Positions 1-6,171 of a DNA stretch of 6,938 nucleotides are shown here, piece after piece (within the stretch, counting starts at the first letter, position 1; every line of letters begins with the position of its first letter). The translations under genes were made by a program, and so were the position numbers. The notes below the pieces were generated by a model, which saw only the letters and a list, made by a program, of their open reading frames with translations, searched no databases and was not told where the DNA came from. The DNA comes from Enterobacterales bacterium (lineage in GTDB: Bacteria > Pseudomonadota > Gammaproteobacteria > Enterobacterales > Succinivibrionaceae): assembly GCA_900768635.1 (NCBI GenBank), contig CAAGDP010000159.1, forward strand, positions 1-6,938, in the 5' to 3' direction.

Positions 1-1
1 A

Positions 2-106
2 TCGACACGAAAACATGCCGAAGGAAGGACTTTTGCGTCAGTACTTAACAACATCGTCCAAAGCATTGTGGCGCCTATAACGATCGATGATTTATTGGTT
101 TGTTAA
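2..106 (+). pseudogene. Possible 3' end of an unrecognised plus-strand gene
   Basis: A plus-strand frame is open from the window edge to TAA at 104-106 and encodes 34 residues ending in APITIDDLLVC. It has no start inside the window, and I do not recognise the family. The hairpin GGACA/TGTCC directly after it (107-125) would fit a gene end. A second frame (3-80) is also open, so coding status is uncertain. Confidence 0.25.
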
Positions 107-586
107 GGACATGTATATGCTGTCCGGCTAAAAATAATTTTCCGACAGGAAAATATCCTCACCAAACCATACTCAGCTTTTGATCCTGAATAATTTGTAT
201 TAAGACATATGTCAGACCGGCCGATGATCTGATTACAATCACATACAACAACAATAATTTGATAAACAACAGAACATTACTATACACAAACATTTCTTGT
301 GAGAAGATGCTCCCTGTCCGAAGTACAGGTAAACAGAAGCCAAAATTTGATCCGACACTATAAGATAAGTTGCTTGTTGATCGTAAAAAGTGTCCTGGAA
401 ATGCTGATCAGGGATTTAGGTGTGGTTAGAGATAACTGAGAAACAACTGCCGATCCTCAAAGTATTATCCTGCTTATACCTGCATTAACTTCTGGGGGAG
501 GAACAAAAATTCAAAGAGAAAGAATATCTGAAAACTGACAAAACAGAAAGATTATTAGATCAATAAAAGAAAAAGGATTTCACGGA
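107..586. other. Gene-free AT-rich stretch beyond the tRNA cluster
   Basis: No convincing gene is seen in these 480 bases on either strand. Short open frames exist, for example 440-538 (+) without a start codon, and 190-363 (+) with only TTG or a late ATG. Small palindromes are GACATATGTC at 204-213 and CACAA/TTGTG at 285-301. A chance-level plus-strand promoter pair is TTGATA (259-264) and TATACA (281-286). The stretch may be decayed coding DNA. Confidence 0.5.
137..154 (-). terminator. Possible weak terminator facing the tRNA operon
   Basis: A perfect 7-bp inverted repeat, ATTTTCC / GGAAAAT, with a 4-base loop is followed on the minus strand by TATTTTTA. It has only two G-C pairs and lies more than 430 bases beyond the last tRNA. 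It could end read-through from the tRNA operon, but chance is a fair alternative. Confidence 0.3.
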
Positions 587-662
<76 letters not shown>

Positions 663-667
663 AAGTG

Positions 668-743
668 TGGTGGTCGCTATAGGGATCGAACCTATGACCC
701 CCTCCTTGTAAGGGAGGTGCTCTCCCAATTGAGCTAAGCGACC
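668..743 (-). tRNA. tRNA-Val (anticodon UAC)
   Basis: This is a 76-base cloverleaf. The acceptor GGTCGCT pairs with AGCGACC, then A and an encoded CCA. The anticodon stem CCTCC/GGAGG holds the loop CTTACAA, giving anticodon TAC (Val). The T arm contains GTTCGATC. It lies 11 bases after tRNA-Lys(UUU) and 5 bases before the next tRNA, so all three are certainly cut from one transcript. The position matches valT of E. coli. Confidence 0.96.
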
Positions 744-754
744 ATCTGAGCGAG

Positions 755-830
755 TGGTGGGTTGTGAGAGATTCGAACTCTCGACCAACGGATTAAAAGT
801 CCGCTGCTCTACCGACTGAGCTAACAACCC
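755..830 (-). tRNA. tRNA-Lys (anticodon UUU)
   Basis: This is a 76-base cloverleaf, first of the three. The acceptor GGGTTGT pairs fully with ACAACCC, followed by discriminator A and an encoded CCA. The D arm is TAGCTCAGTCGGTAGAGCA. The anticodon stem GCGGA/TCCGT holds the loop CTTTTAA, giving anticodon TTT, which reads both Lys codons. The T arm contains GTTCGAAT. It corresponds to the first Lys tRNA downstream of tol-pal in E. coli. Confidence 0.96.
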
Positions 831-851
831 GTTATCGCGTCAACGGTGCAT

Positions 852-879
852 ATAATAAAGCATTTGAAATTTTTTGCAA
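852..879 (-). promoter_or_regulatory. Promoter of the tRNA operon
   Basis: On the minus strand TTGCAA (874-879) and TATTAT (852-857) are separated by 16 bases. The -10 differs from consensus at one position and the -35 at two. The upstream DNA is A/T-rich. The bases after the -10 read ATGCACCG, a mixed discriminator that is partly GC-rich, as at many stable-RNA promoters under growth-rate control. A start near 844-847 gives a leader of about 15 bases before the first tRNA. Confidence 0.7.
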
Positions 880-997
880 CTACTATTTTTGCAATAGTTT
901 ATAGCATTTATTCAAGTGTTTTAAAAATATCCAGTATCACCATAAATCTGTTTAATGAATAATATTTTTGATTAAAATTCATACTCTGAAAACAGTA

Positions 998-1028
998 ATC
1001 CGCAGATATCTCATATATATCTGCGGAT
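998..1028 (-). other. Long perfect hairpin downstream of cpoB
   Basis: A 12-bp perfect inverted repeat, ATCCGCAGATAT / ATATCTGCGGAT (998-1009 and 1017-1028), with a 7-base loop lies 41 bases after the cpoB stop. On the minus strand the stem is followed by TACTGTTTTC rather than an immediate T-run, so it is a weak intrinsic terminator at best. It may protect the 3' end of the cpoB mRNA or be a protein-binding palindrome. The structure itself is certain. Confidence 0.6.
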
Positions 1029-1069
1029 CCTGTCAATCATCTTTCTTCAGAAAAATCTGTCAGAAATAA

Positions 1070-1804
1070 CTATTTCAGCTTATTAAGCTCATTTTGTGCC
1101 AGTTTGGCAGTAGTGGTACCGGGATAATCCCGTAACACCAGCGTAAAAAATTTTCCGGCGTAGTCAGGCTTTTTTTCCTGCAGGGAAATAACCCCCAGTT
1201 TGTAAAGTGCTTCTGCCCTCTTATTGGATTTGTCATCCTTAATAACCACCAGGAAATTCTGCTTGGCTCCGGTAATATCATTCAGTTTCAGCGAAGATTC
1301 ACCCAACCAGAAATAGGCATTACTGGCAAGCTGGGATTCGGGATATTTCTTGATAAACTCCCGAAAAGCTTTTTGAGCGGCTTTGTAGTTATGATCCTTC
1401 ATAATCAAAGCCACAGCCTTCTGATATGCAGCTTTATCTCCGGAACTGTCAGCCGGTGCCGGTTTTTCAGTAACTTTAGAATTAGGAACAGTGTCTGTAC
1501 TCTTGTTGTTATTTACCTCCTTTGAAGGAGAGGAGTCTACCCGGGATTTAAGTTCATCCAGCTGACGATATAAATCCTGCTGATTCTGCTGCAACTCTCT
1601 TATGGTATTATTAGCCTCTTCCAAACGGCCGTTTACCATATTCAGTTCTGAACTCACATCTTCCAGTTGCTGCTGCATCTGAATACGAGCCTGCTCAGAA
1701 GCACGGATCTGGCGCTCCAGATCAGATACACTGGTAGCATAAGCATTTACGCTTAAAGCTGTACCCGCAAAGAGGCACAGTAATATTTTTCTGGTTAACA
1801 TCAT
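1070..1804 (-). CDS. cpoB: CpoB (YbgF), periplasmic TPR coordinator of septal wall synthesis
   Basis: CpoB binds TolA and PBP1B in E. coli and couples outer-membrane constriction to septal peptidoglycan synthesis. This copy has 244 residues (E. coli 263). A Sec signal covers about 1-23, likely cut after VNAYA. A coiled-coil trimerisation segment, rich in Gln/Glu/Leu heptads, runs about 27-90. A disordered Ser/Asn/Pro/Lys linker follows at 91-122. Three TPR-type repeats occupy about 124-238, with the typical YxxAxxxxxxxxYxxAxxxFxxFxxxYPxS and AxxxLGxxxL patterns. The start is ATG at 1802-1804 with GAAGG six bases upstream; the next codon is also ATG. The gene lies 180 bases beyond pal, behind a terminator and its own TATAAT, so it is probably expressed separately from tolB-pal. 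Confidence 0.95.
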   Translation of the reverse strand: MMLTRKILLCLFAGTALSVNAYATSVSDLERQIRASEQARIQMQQQLEDVSSELNMVNGRLEEANNTIRELQQNQQDLYRQLDELKSRVDSSPSKEVNNNKSTDTVPNSKVTEKPAPADSSGDKAAYQKAVALIMKDHNYKAAQKAFREFIKKYPESQLASNAYFWLGESSLKLNDITGAKQNFLVVIKDDKSNKRAEALYKLGVISLQEKKPDYAGKFFTLVLRDYPGTTTAKLAQNELNKLK

Positions 1805-1834
1805 AAAAAGCCTTCAGCCTAATACACTGTCCTT

Positions 1835-1840
1835 ATTATA
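1835..1840 (-). promoter_or_regulatory. Probable -10 box of a cpoB promoter
   Basis: The minus strand carries a perfect TATAAT about 31 bases before the cpoB start and about 97 bases after the pal terminator. No good -35 hexamer is seen at 15-19 bases upstream, where the sequence is T-rich, so strength is uncertain. A start site near 1828 would leave a leader of roughly 24 bases containing the ribosome site GAAGG (1811-1815). Confidence 0.6.
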
Positions 1841-1936
1841 GCCTAATACCATTAAAAACAGCTAACTGCATGGTCATTTTCCAATTTTAAAACCTGATGA
1901 TTATTCAGCTTGCAGATTTTGCATATGATCTGTAAT

Positions 1937-1959
1937 AAAAAAGGAGGCTTTAAGCCTCC
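1937..1959 (-). terminator. Intrinsic terminator after pal
   Basis: On the minus strand a perfect 7-bp stem, GGAGGCT / AGCCTCC (1943-1949 and 1953-1959), with a 3-base loop is followed at once by six T residues (1937-1942) and more A/T. It starts 25 bases past the pal stop. This is the clearest terminator in the window and should end, or strongly reduce, transcription from tolB-pal before cpoB. Confidence 0.9.
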
Positions 1960-1984
1960 GTTTCCTCAAAATTCCTTAAAAGAG

Positions 1985-2509
1985 TTAGTATGACAGAACT
2001 GCTCTGCGGTTCTTGGCAAAAGCTTCCTCGGTGATACCAATATCCACCGGTTTTTCTTCACCATAGCTTACAATAGACATCTGCTGAGCGGATACACCCA
2101 GATTCTGCATAAACAAAGCAACAGACTTTGCTCTTCTCTCACCTAAAGCCACATTATATTCCGGAGTACCACGTTCATCAGTATGACCTTCAATAATCAC
2201 TGTAATTTGCGGATGATCTCTTAAAAAGGCGGCGTGAGTCTGAACAAGAGGTTGATATTGCGGGCTGATCTGATCATTATCAAAGGCAAAATAAATCACA
2301 TTGTCCAGCTTAAGAGCTTCAAACTTTTGACGATCTTCTGCTGAGAGATTGTAATTATCGGAAACATTATCTCCTACAGTAAGAGCGGAATTATCAATAT
2401 CTGTCGCATCAACTCCTGAACCATCTTCGATTTTAGCAGAATTGGTAGTGCTGCAAGCGTTTAGAAAAAGTGCCAGAAAACCTGCTGATAAAAACGTTAC
2501 AAATTTCAT
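1985..2509 (-). CDS. pal: Pal, peptidoglycan-associated outer-membrane lipoprotein
   Basis: Pal anchors the outer membrane to peptidoglycan and is the end point of the Tol system. It has 174 residues, the standard size. The lipoprotein signal ends in LFLNAC, with Cys19 as the lipidated residue and Ser20 at +2, consistent with sorting to the outer membrane. A flexible Ser/Asp-rich tether runs to about 60. The OmpA-like peptidoglycan-binding domain fills 68-174. Its hallmark is EGHTDERGTPEYN (107-119), including Asp111, and an arginine pair (Arg125/Arg126) follows; Asp and Arg residues of this region bind meso-diaminopimelate. It ends in NRRAVLSY, close to the E. coli ending. ATG at 2507-2509 lies 18 bases after tolB, with AAGGA about 11 bases upstream. 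An intrinsic terminator follows the stop, so Pal is probably the last protein of the main operon. Confidence 0.97.
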   Translation of the reverse strand: MKFVTFLSAGFLALFLNACSTTNSAKIEDGSGVDATDIDNSALTVGDNVSDNYNLSAEDRQKFEALKLDNVIYFAFDNDQISPQYQPLVQTHAAFLRDHPQITVIIEGHTDERGTPEYNVALGERRAKSVALFMQNLGVSAQQMSIVSYGEEKPVDIGITEEAFAKNRRAVLSY

Positions 2510-2527
2510 AATAATCTTGATCCTTGC

Positions 2528-3817
2528 TTATTTTAAAAATGGAGACCAGGCTGGAGCACTTACAGTTCCAGTTGTTGAAGGAAGGTTGGCCTGAAATCTT
2601 CCGTCAGAAGACACCAGAGCAAGTCCTTTTTTGCCTCTCACCATAGTGCTATATATTATCATACTGCCATTAGGAGCAAAAGATGGACTCTCGTCAAAAT
2701 GATTTCGAGTAAGCACGGTAAGGAACTTCGTTCCCAGTTCCTGCTTGGCTATGCGGTAGGAATTTCCTTCCCGGGTAACCATAGCCAGAAGCTTTCCATC
2801 AGGAGATACAGCCGGGTTAAGGTTAGATACATTTTCCCAGGTAACACGCTCTACTGCAGAAGGATTATTTGCTTCCATACGGTAAATCTGAGGTCGGCCG
2901 GCACGCTCTGAACTGAAGTAAAGATAATTGCCATCAGCACTCCATGCCGGTTCGGTATCAATAACCCGGTTGTTAGTCATCCGGATTAATGCTTTGGTAT
3001 TCAGATTGTAAACATAAATTTCCGGATTACCATCCTTGGATAAAACCATGGCCAGACGATCGCCTTGCGGGGAGTACACGGGATTACCGTTAATACCTTT
3101 AAACTGAGCCAATTTAATTCTTTGGTTGGAAGTTACATTCTGCTGAAAAATTGCAGCATGTTTAGTTTCAAAACTTACATAGGCAAGTTTTGTTCCGGTA
3201 GGATCCCAGGATGGAGACATAACCGGCTCTTTGCTTCTAAGGATCACCCGTTCATTATGACCGTCATAATCCGCAACAACCAGCCGATACGGGAAGTTGA
3301 TACCGGGATTAACACTGACATAGGCTATTTTTGTTAAAAAAGCTCCTTTTTCATTCAAAATAGCCTCATAGATCTGATTTGATACCAGATGAGATGCCTG
3401 ACGTAACTGGGTTTGAGAGAATGTTATGGACTTATTCAGCAGATCCGTATTTCCGGCTAAATCCTTCAGCTGATATGTAAGAACGATCTTATCACCGCTT
3501 AAGGTAACCGTCCCGGCCACTACAGCATTTACCTGATTATTCCAGTCGGCAGGAACAATATTTTTTGTGCTGCCCACATTATCCGGTGTAGCCGATGCCT
3601 GTAAAGGTGAAAATTTGCCGCTGAACTGTAAATCATTTCTGACGATTTTTGCCATATCAGGTCCAAGGGATTTTCCGGTTTCATCAACAAAGGAAAAAAC
3701 CGCTATAGGATATCCGGAATCCATACCTCCGGTAATTTCCAGCTCCAGAAGAGCTGATGCAGGAGATACCAGAAAAAAGGATATAGCCAAAATCCAAATT
3801 TTTAGAATGTTTTTCAC
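2528..3817 (-). CDS. tolB: TolB, periplasmic beta-propeller protein
   Basis: TolB is the periplasmic partner that binds Pal and is released from it by TolA. It has 429 residues, the usual length. A Sec signal peptide covers residues 1-22, with a likely cut after SPASA. The new N-terminus starts LLELEITGGMDSGYP; in E. coli this N-terminal strand is the TolA-binding segment. An N-terminal alpha/beta domain runs to about 160. The six-bladed propeller follows, with recognisable PD40-type blades: SPSWDPTGTKLAYVS (201-215), NPVYSPQGDRLAMV (245-258), EPAWSADGNYLYFSS (289-303), NPAVSPDGKLLAMV (334-347) and SPSFAPNGSMIIYS (377-390). The start is GTG at 3815-3817, with GAGG seven bases upstream; an upstream GTG in that frame meets a stop. 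tolB follows tolA by 77 bases, the largest gap in the operon before the terminator. Confidence 0.97.
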   Translation of the reverse strand: MKNILKIWILAISFFLVSPASALLELEITGGMDSGYPIAVFSFVDETGKSLGPDMAKIVRNDLQFSGKFSPLQASATPDNVGSTKNIVPADWNNQVNAVVAGTVTLSGDKIVLTYQLKDLAGNTDLLNKSITFSQTQLRQASHLVSNQIYEAILNEKGAFLTKIAYVSVNPGINFPYRLVVADYDGHNERVILRSKEPVMSPSWDPTGTKLAYVSFETKHAAIFQQNVTSNQRIKLAQFKGINGNPVYSPQGDRLAMVLSKDGNPEIYVYNLNTKALIRMTNNRVIDTEPAWSADGNYLYFSSERAGRPQIYRMEANNPSAVERVTWENVSNLNPAVSPDGKLLAMVTREGNSYRIAKQELGTKFLTVLTRNHFDESPSFAPNGSMIIYSTMVRGKKGLALVSSDGRFQANLPSTTGTVSAPAWSPFLK

Positions 3818-3830
3818 TTTAGTTCCTCAC

Positions 3831-3849
3831 TGCTTCCTGTTGTGAAGCA
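3831..3849 (-). promoter_or_regulatory. Hairpin just upstream of the tolB ribosome site
   Basis: A perfect 6-bp inverted repeat, TGCTTC / GAAGCA (3831-3836 and 3844-3849), with a 7-base loop sits two bases upstream of the tolB Shine-Dalgarno GAGG (3825-3828). In the mRNA it could hold the ribosome site exposed, or affect tolB translation separately from tolQRA. The structure is visible; the function is inferred. Confidence 0.35.
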
Positions 3850-3866
3850 ATTACTTTCAGTTCATT

Positions 3867-3888
3867 TTGATTAAAATGCTCTAATCAA
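3867..3888 (-). other. AT-rich hairpin after tolA
   Basis: A perfect 7-bp inverted repeat, TTGATTA / TAATCAA (3867-3873 and 3882-3888), with an 8-base loop lies just after the tolA stop. It is AT-only apart from one G-C pair and has no U-tract, so it is unlikely to be a full terminator. It may mark an RNA-processing point between tolA and tolB, or be chance in AT-rich DNA. Confidence 0.35.
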
Positions 3889-3894
3889 TAATTT

Positions 3895-4977
3895 TTAGCG
3901 ACTTTTGAAGGTATAACTGAGGCTAACTTCACCGTCACCGTATATGGATGCAGGTATAGGTGGTATCCGGTTCTGACAGCTTACCGTAATCGCCCGGATA
4001 AGAGCACTGCACACCTGAGCATCACCCTGACATCCGGCAATTGAATATACCAGTCCGTTACGACTAACCTTAAAGGTCAACCTGACCGTGCGCCCGTTCA
4101 TACTGTCATTACCCTGGATCTTACCCTGAAGATAAGACTGTAATTTAAGTTGATAAGCATTACGATCACCACTGTTAACACTGCCGCCACTGGCAGATGA
4201 TCCGGATCCCTGACGACTTGAGGATTGAGCATTATTGCCGCCCTTTCCTGTTCCTGATACTCCTTCCAGCTGACTGTTAAGAAAATCATCCAGTTCCTGA
4301 TTGGTTTTCTTTCTGGCTTCAGCTTCTGCCTTCTTCTTAGCCTCGGCTTCTGCCTTCTTCTTAGCCTCAGCCTCTGCCTTCTTCTTAGCCTCAGCCTCTG
4401 CCTTCTTCTTAGCCTCAGCTTCCGCCTTCTTCTTAGCCTCGGCTTCTGCCTTCTTCTTAGCCTCTTCTTCGGATTTCTTCCTAGCTTCCGCTTCCGCCTT
4501 CTTCCTGGCTTCTTCCTCTGCCTTAAGTTTCAAAGCTTTTTCTTCTGCCAGTCGCTTTTCCTCTGCTATACGGGCTTTTTCTTCAGCAATACGCTGTTCT
4601 TCAGCTCTTTTTTCTGCTTCTTCCCTGGCCTTTTGCTCTTTGGCAATACGCAAAGCTTCCTTGACCTGCTCCTGTTTTTCCTGAGCTTCCCTCCGAGATT
4701 GCTCTATTTTTTCAGCAGCTTCCCGTTCTCTGGCCTGCCTTTCCGCATTTTCAACAGCTTTACGCTGCTCATTTGCCAGCCGTTTTCCACCGGAACTCCC
4801 GGAAATAGAATCCAAATCAATCATCTGGGCATTAATAATTTCACTGCCACCGCTGCCAGGCTTTTTAGGCTTGCTGTAATCCATTCCTGCAATGATAATA
4901 CCAATGACTATTAGTACATGGACCAGCAATGCAAGAATAAAAGCAAATGAGTAGCCTCCAAAGCCGTATCTTTTCAA
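3895..4977 (-). CDS. tolA: TolA, periplasm-spanning energy-transducing protein
   Basis: This protein connects the TolQR motor to TolB and Pal. It has 360 residues (E. coli 421), and the shortfall is in the helical rod. Domain I is one membrane helix at about 12-31. It keeps the conserved His (His20), but has Ala16 where E. coli has Ser18 of the TolQ-contact SHLS motif. Domain II, about 66-225, is an Ala/Lys/Glu/Arg-rich coiled rod with perfect KKKAEAEA octads around 174-221. A Gly/Ser linker follows at 236-270. The globular domain III, 271-360, contains Cys316, Cys323 and Cys334. The start is TTG at 4975-4977, directly after the tolR TAA and in the same frame. The next start codons fall within or after the membrane helix, so TTG is the only sensible choice. 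Its ribosome site is poor (GGCGG, ten bases away). Identification is secure; the exact initiation mode is not. Confidence 0.95.
   Translation of the reverse strand: MKRYGFGGYSFAFILALLVHVLIVIGIIIAGMDYSKPKKPGSGGSEIINAQMIDLDSISGSSGGKRLANEQRKAVENAERQAREREAAEKIEQSRREAQEKQEQVKEALRIAKEQKAREEAEKRAEEQRIAEEKARIAEEKRLAEEKALKLKAEEEARKKAEAEARKKSEEEAKKKAEAEAKKKAEAEAKKKAEAEAKKKAEAEAKKKAEAEAKKKAEAEARKKTNQELDDFLNSQLEGVSGTGKGGNNAQSSSRQGSGSSASGGSVNSGDRNAYQLKLQSYLQGKIQGNDSMNGRTVRLTFKVSRNGLVYSIAGCQGDAQVCSALIRAITVSCQNRIPPIPASIYGDGEVSLSYTFKSR
4330..4464 (-). repeat. 24-bp tandem repeat in the TolA rod
   Basis: Five consecutive 24-bp units run from 4330 to 4449, followed by a sixth whose first 15 bases match (4450-4464). 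Each unit opens with the same 15 bases on the plus strand, CTTCTTCTTAGCCTC, at 4330, 4354, 4378, 4402, 4426 and 4450. Units 1 and 5 are identical, as are units 2 and 3; the others differ only at third-codon positions. Each unit encodes one octad of the KKKAEAEA helical repeat. Since the unit is a multiple of three, gain or loss of copies would change rod length without breaking the frame. Confidence 0.95.
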
Positions 4978-5421
4978 TTATTTTCGTCCGCCCTTTTTAT
5001 CATCCAGAGGTTCAGTTACCAGACCTACGCTTTTTTCTCCGGCATTTTTCAGAGCAACCATCACCTGTACCACAGAGTCGTAGGACGCAGACCGATCACC
5101 ACTTACCACCACCGGAGAATCCGGATGATTTGCACGAAAACTGCGGATAAAAGATGTAATCTCTTCCAAACTATCCACCGGAGTTGAATCCGAACCCACC
5201 TGCACCGAATATTTGCCATATTTATCCACATAGACAATAGCCGGATCAGAAAGTTCCTGATCCATGGTCTTGGATTCAGCCTGGGGAAGATCCACCTGCA
5301 CACCCTGCATAATTACCGGAGCTGTTGCAATAAAAATTACTAACAGCACCAACATTACATCAATGTAGGGCACCACATTAATTTCAGCTACTGCGCGACG
5401 CCGGCGCTGTCTCATAGACAT
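4978..5421 (-). CDS. tolR: TolR, inner-membrane motor subunit
   Basis: This is an ExbD/TolR family protein with one N-terminal membrane helix and a periplasmic domain. It pairs with TolQ to couple proton flow to TolA. It has 147 residues, close to the E. coli length. A basic cytoplasmic start (RQRRRRA, residues 4-10) precedes the motif EINVVPYIDVMLVLLVIFIA at 13-32. Asp21 matches the essential proton-path Asp23 of E. coli. The periplasmic domain occupies about 55-137. The tail DDKKGGRK (about 140-147) extends past the E. coli end, and its DNA supplies the purine-rich stretch upstream of tolA. The ATG at 5419-5421 is preceded by AAGGAAG and lies 15 bases after the tolQ stop. An ATG two codons downstream is an alternative. 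The TAA stop is directly followed by the tolA start in the same frame. Confidence 0.97.
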   Translation of the reverse strand: MSMRQRRRRAVAEINVVPYIDVMLVLLVIFIATAPVIMQGVQVDLPQAESKTMDQELSDPAIVYVDKYGKYSVQVGSDSTPVDSLEEITSFIRSFRANHPDSPVVVSGDRSASYDSVVQVMVALKNAGEKSVGLVTEPLDDKKGGRK

Positions 5422-5436
5422 AAGCTGGCTTCCTTA

Positions 5437-6171
5437 CTAAATAATTTTCCGGTTTAAAATGGTGGACAGTTCATCCATAAAATTCATGTAGGAATTTTCC
5501 AGTTTTTCCACCCGGGTATTAAAACGATTATATGCAACAACTGCCGGAATAGCGGCAAAAAGCCCCATAGCAGTAGCTATCAGAGCTTCTGCAATAGGAG
5601 GAGCCACCATGGCCAGGGTGGCATTCTTCACCGCAGCTAAAGCAACAAAAGCATGCATAATACCCCATACAGTGCCGAACAGACCGACATAAGGACTGAC
5701 CGATCCTACGGTAGCCAAAAACGGCAGATGCGTTTCCAGATCCTCCACTTCCCGGGAGAGCGCCACTTTCATGGAACGATAGGTGACACCCATAACCATT
5801 TCCTTGGCATCTGCACTGCCGCGGGATTTTTCATAAAGCTTTACAAATTCTCTGAAACCGGAGAGAAAAATCACTTCGCTGCCTAGCAGGTTGTCCCGTT
5901 GACGATTTAACTCTTCATACAGGGAACCCATATCATTTCCACCCCGCCAGAATTTATCTTCAAATCCTTCGGTTGCCTTTCTGGCAGCACTTAACTGGCG
6001 ATGTTTAACAAAAATAATAGTCCAGGATGCGATAGATACCAAAAGCAGAATCAACATAATAATCTGGACCAGCGGACTGGCATTTAAAACCAGTTCAGAA
6101 AAGGAAAGTTCCCCGGAAGAAGATGTTCCTGCTACAGGAATTGCAGTTTCCAACTCTATATTAGGATCCAC
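5437..6171 (-). CDS. tolQ: TolQ, proton-channel subunit of the Tol-Pal motor
   Basis: This is an inner-membrane protein of the MotA/TolQ/ExbB family that forms, with TolR, the proton-driven motor acting on TolA. It has 244 residues, slightly longer than the roughly 230 of E. coli because of an extended N-terminus. One membrane segment is at about 35-55. A long cytoplasmic loop follows, then the paired segments at about 150-175 and 190-214. The family hallmarks are ATVGSVSPYVGLFGTVWGIM (residues 153-172) and IAEALIATAMGLFAAIPA (193-210). Thr167 and Thr200 are 33 apart, matching E. coli Thr145 and Thr178 of the proton path. The start is GTG at 6169-6171, inside the end of ybgC. It is supported by an unusually good ribosome site, GAGGTGATC at 6176-6184, five bases upstream. 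Identification is secure. Confidence 0.97.
   Translation of the reverse strand: MDPNIELETAIPVAGTSSSGELSFSELVLNASPLVQIIMLILLLVSIASWTIIFVKHRQLSAARKATEGFEDKFWRGGNDMGSLYEELNRQRDNLLGSEVIFLSGFREFVKLYEKSRGSADAKEMVMGVTYRSMKVALSREVEDLETHLPFLATVGSVSPYVGLFGTVWGIMHAFVALAAVKNATLAMVAPPIAEALIATAMGLFAAIPAVVAYNRFNTRVEKLENSYMNFMDELSTILNRKII

Noticed and set aside
3..80. Plus-strand frame with GLLRQY, reminiscent of IS30-family transposases
   Set aside because: The surrounding residues do not keep the family order (NENxNGLLRQYFPKG), the stretch is only 25 codons, and another frame is equally open.
190..363. Plus-strand open frame of 57 codons ending in KPKFDPTL
   Set aside because: It has no good start codon or ribosome site, no recognisable family and low-complexity Asn/Thr content.
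2699..3337. Plus-strand frames opposite tolB
   Set aside because: They are antisense shadows of a clearly coding gene, without ribosome sites or family resemblance.
3890..3930. Possible internal promoter before tolB (TTTAAT-like box)
   Set aside because: The box lies inside the AT-rich hairpin and no -35 was found at a proper distance.
4330..4464. Regular 24-bp repeats as a possible CRISPR array
   Set aside because: There are no spacers; the units are directly abutting and code in frame for the TolA helix.
4301..4684. Plus-strand open frame of 127 codons, rich in Ala/Phe/Leu/Ser
   Set aside because: It is the antisense image of the TolA lysine/alanine/glutamate repeats; its ASAFFLAS pattern only mirrors the 24-bp units.
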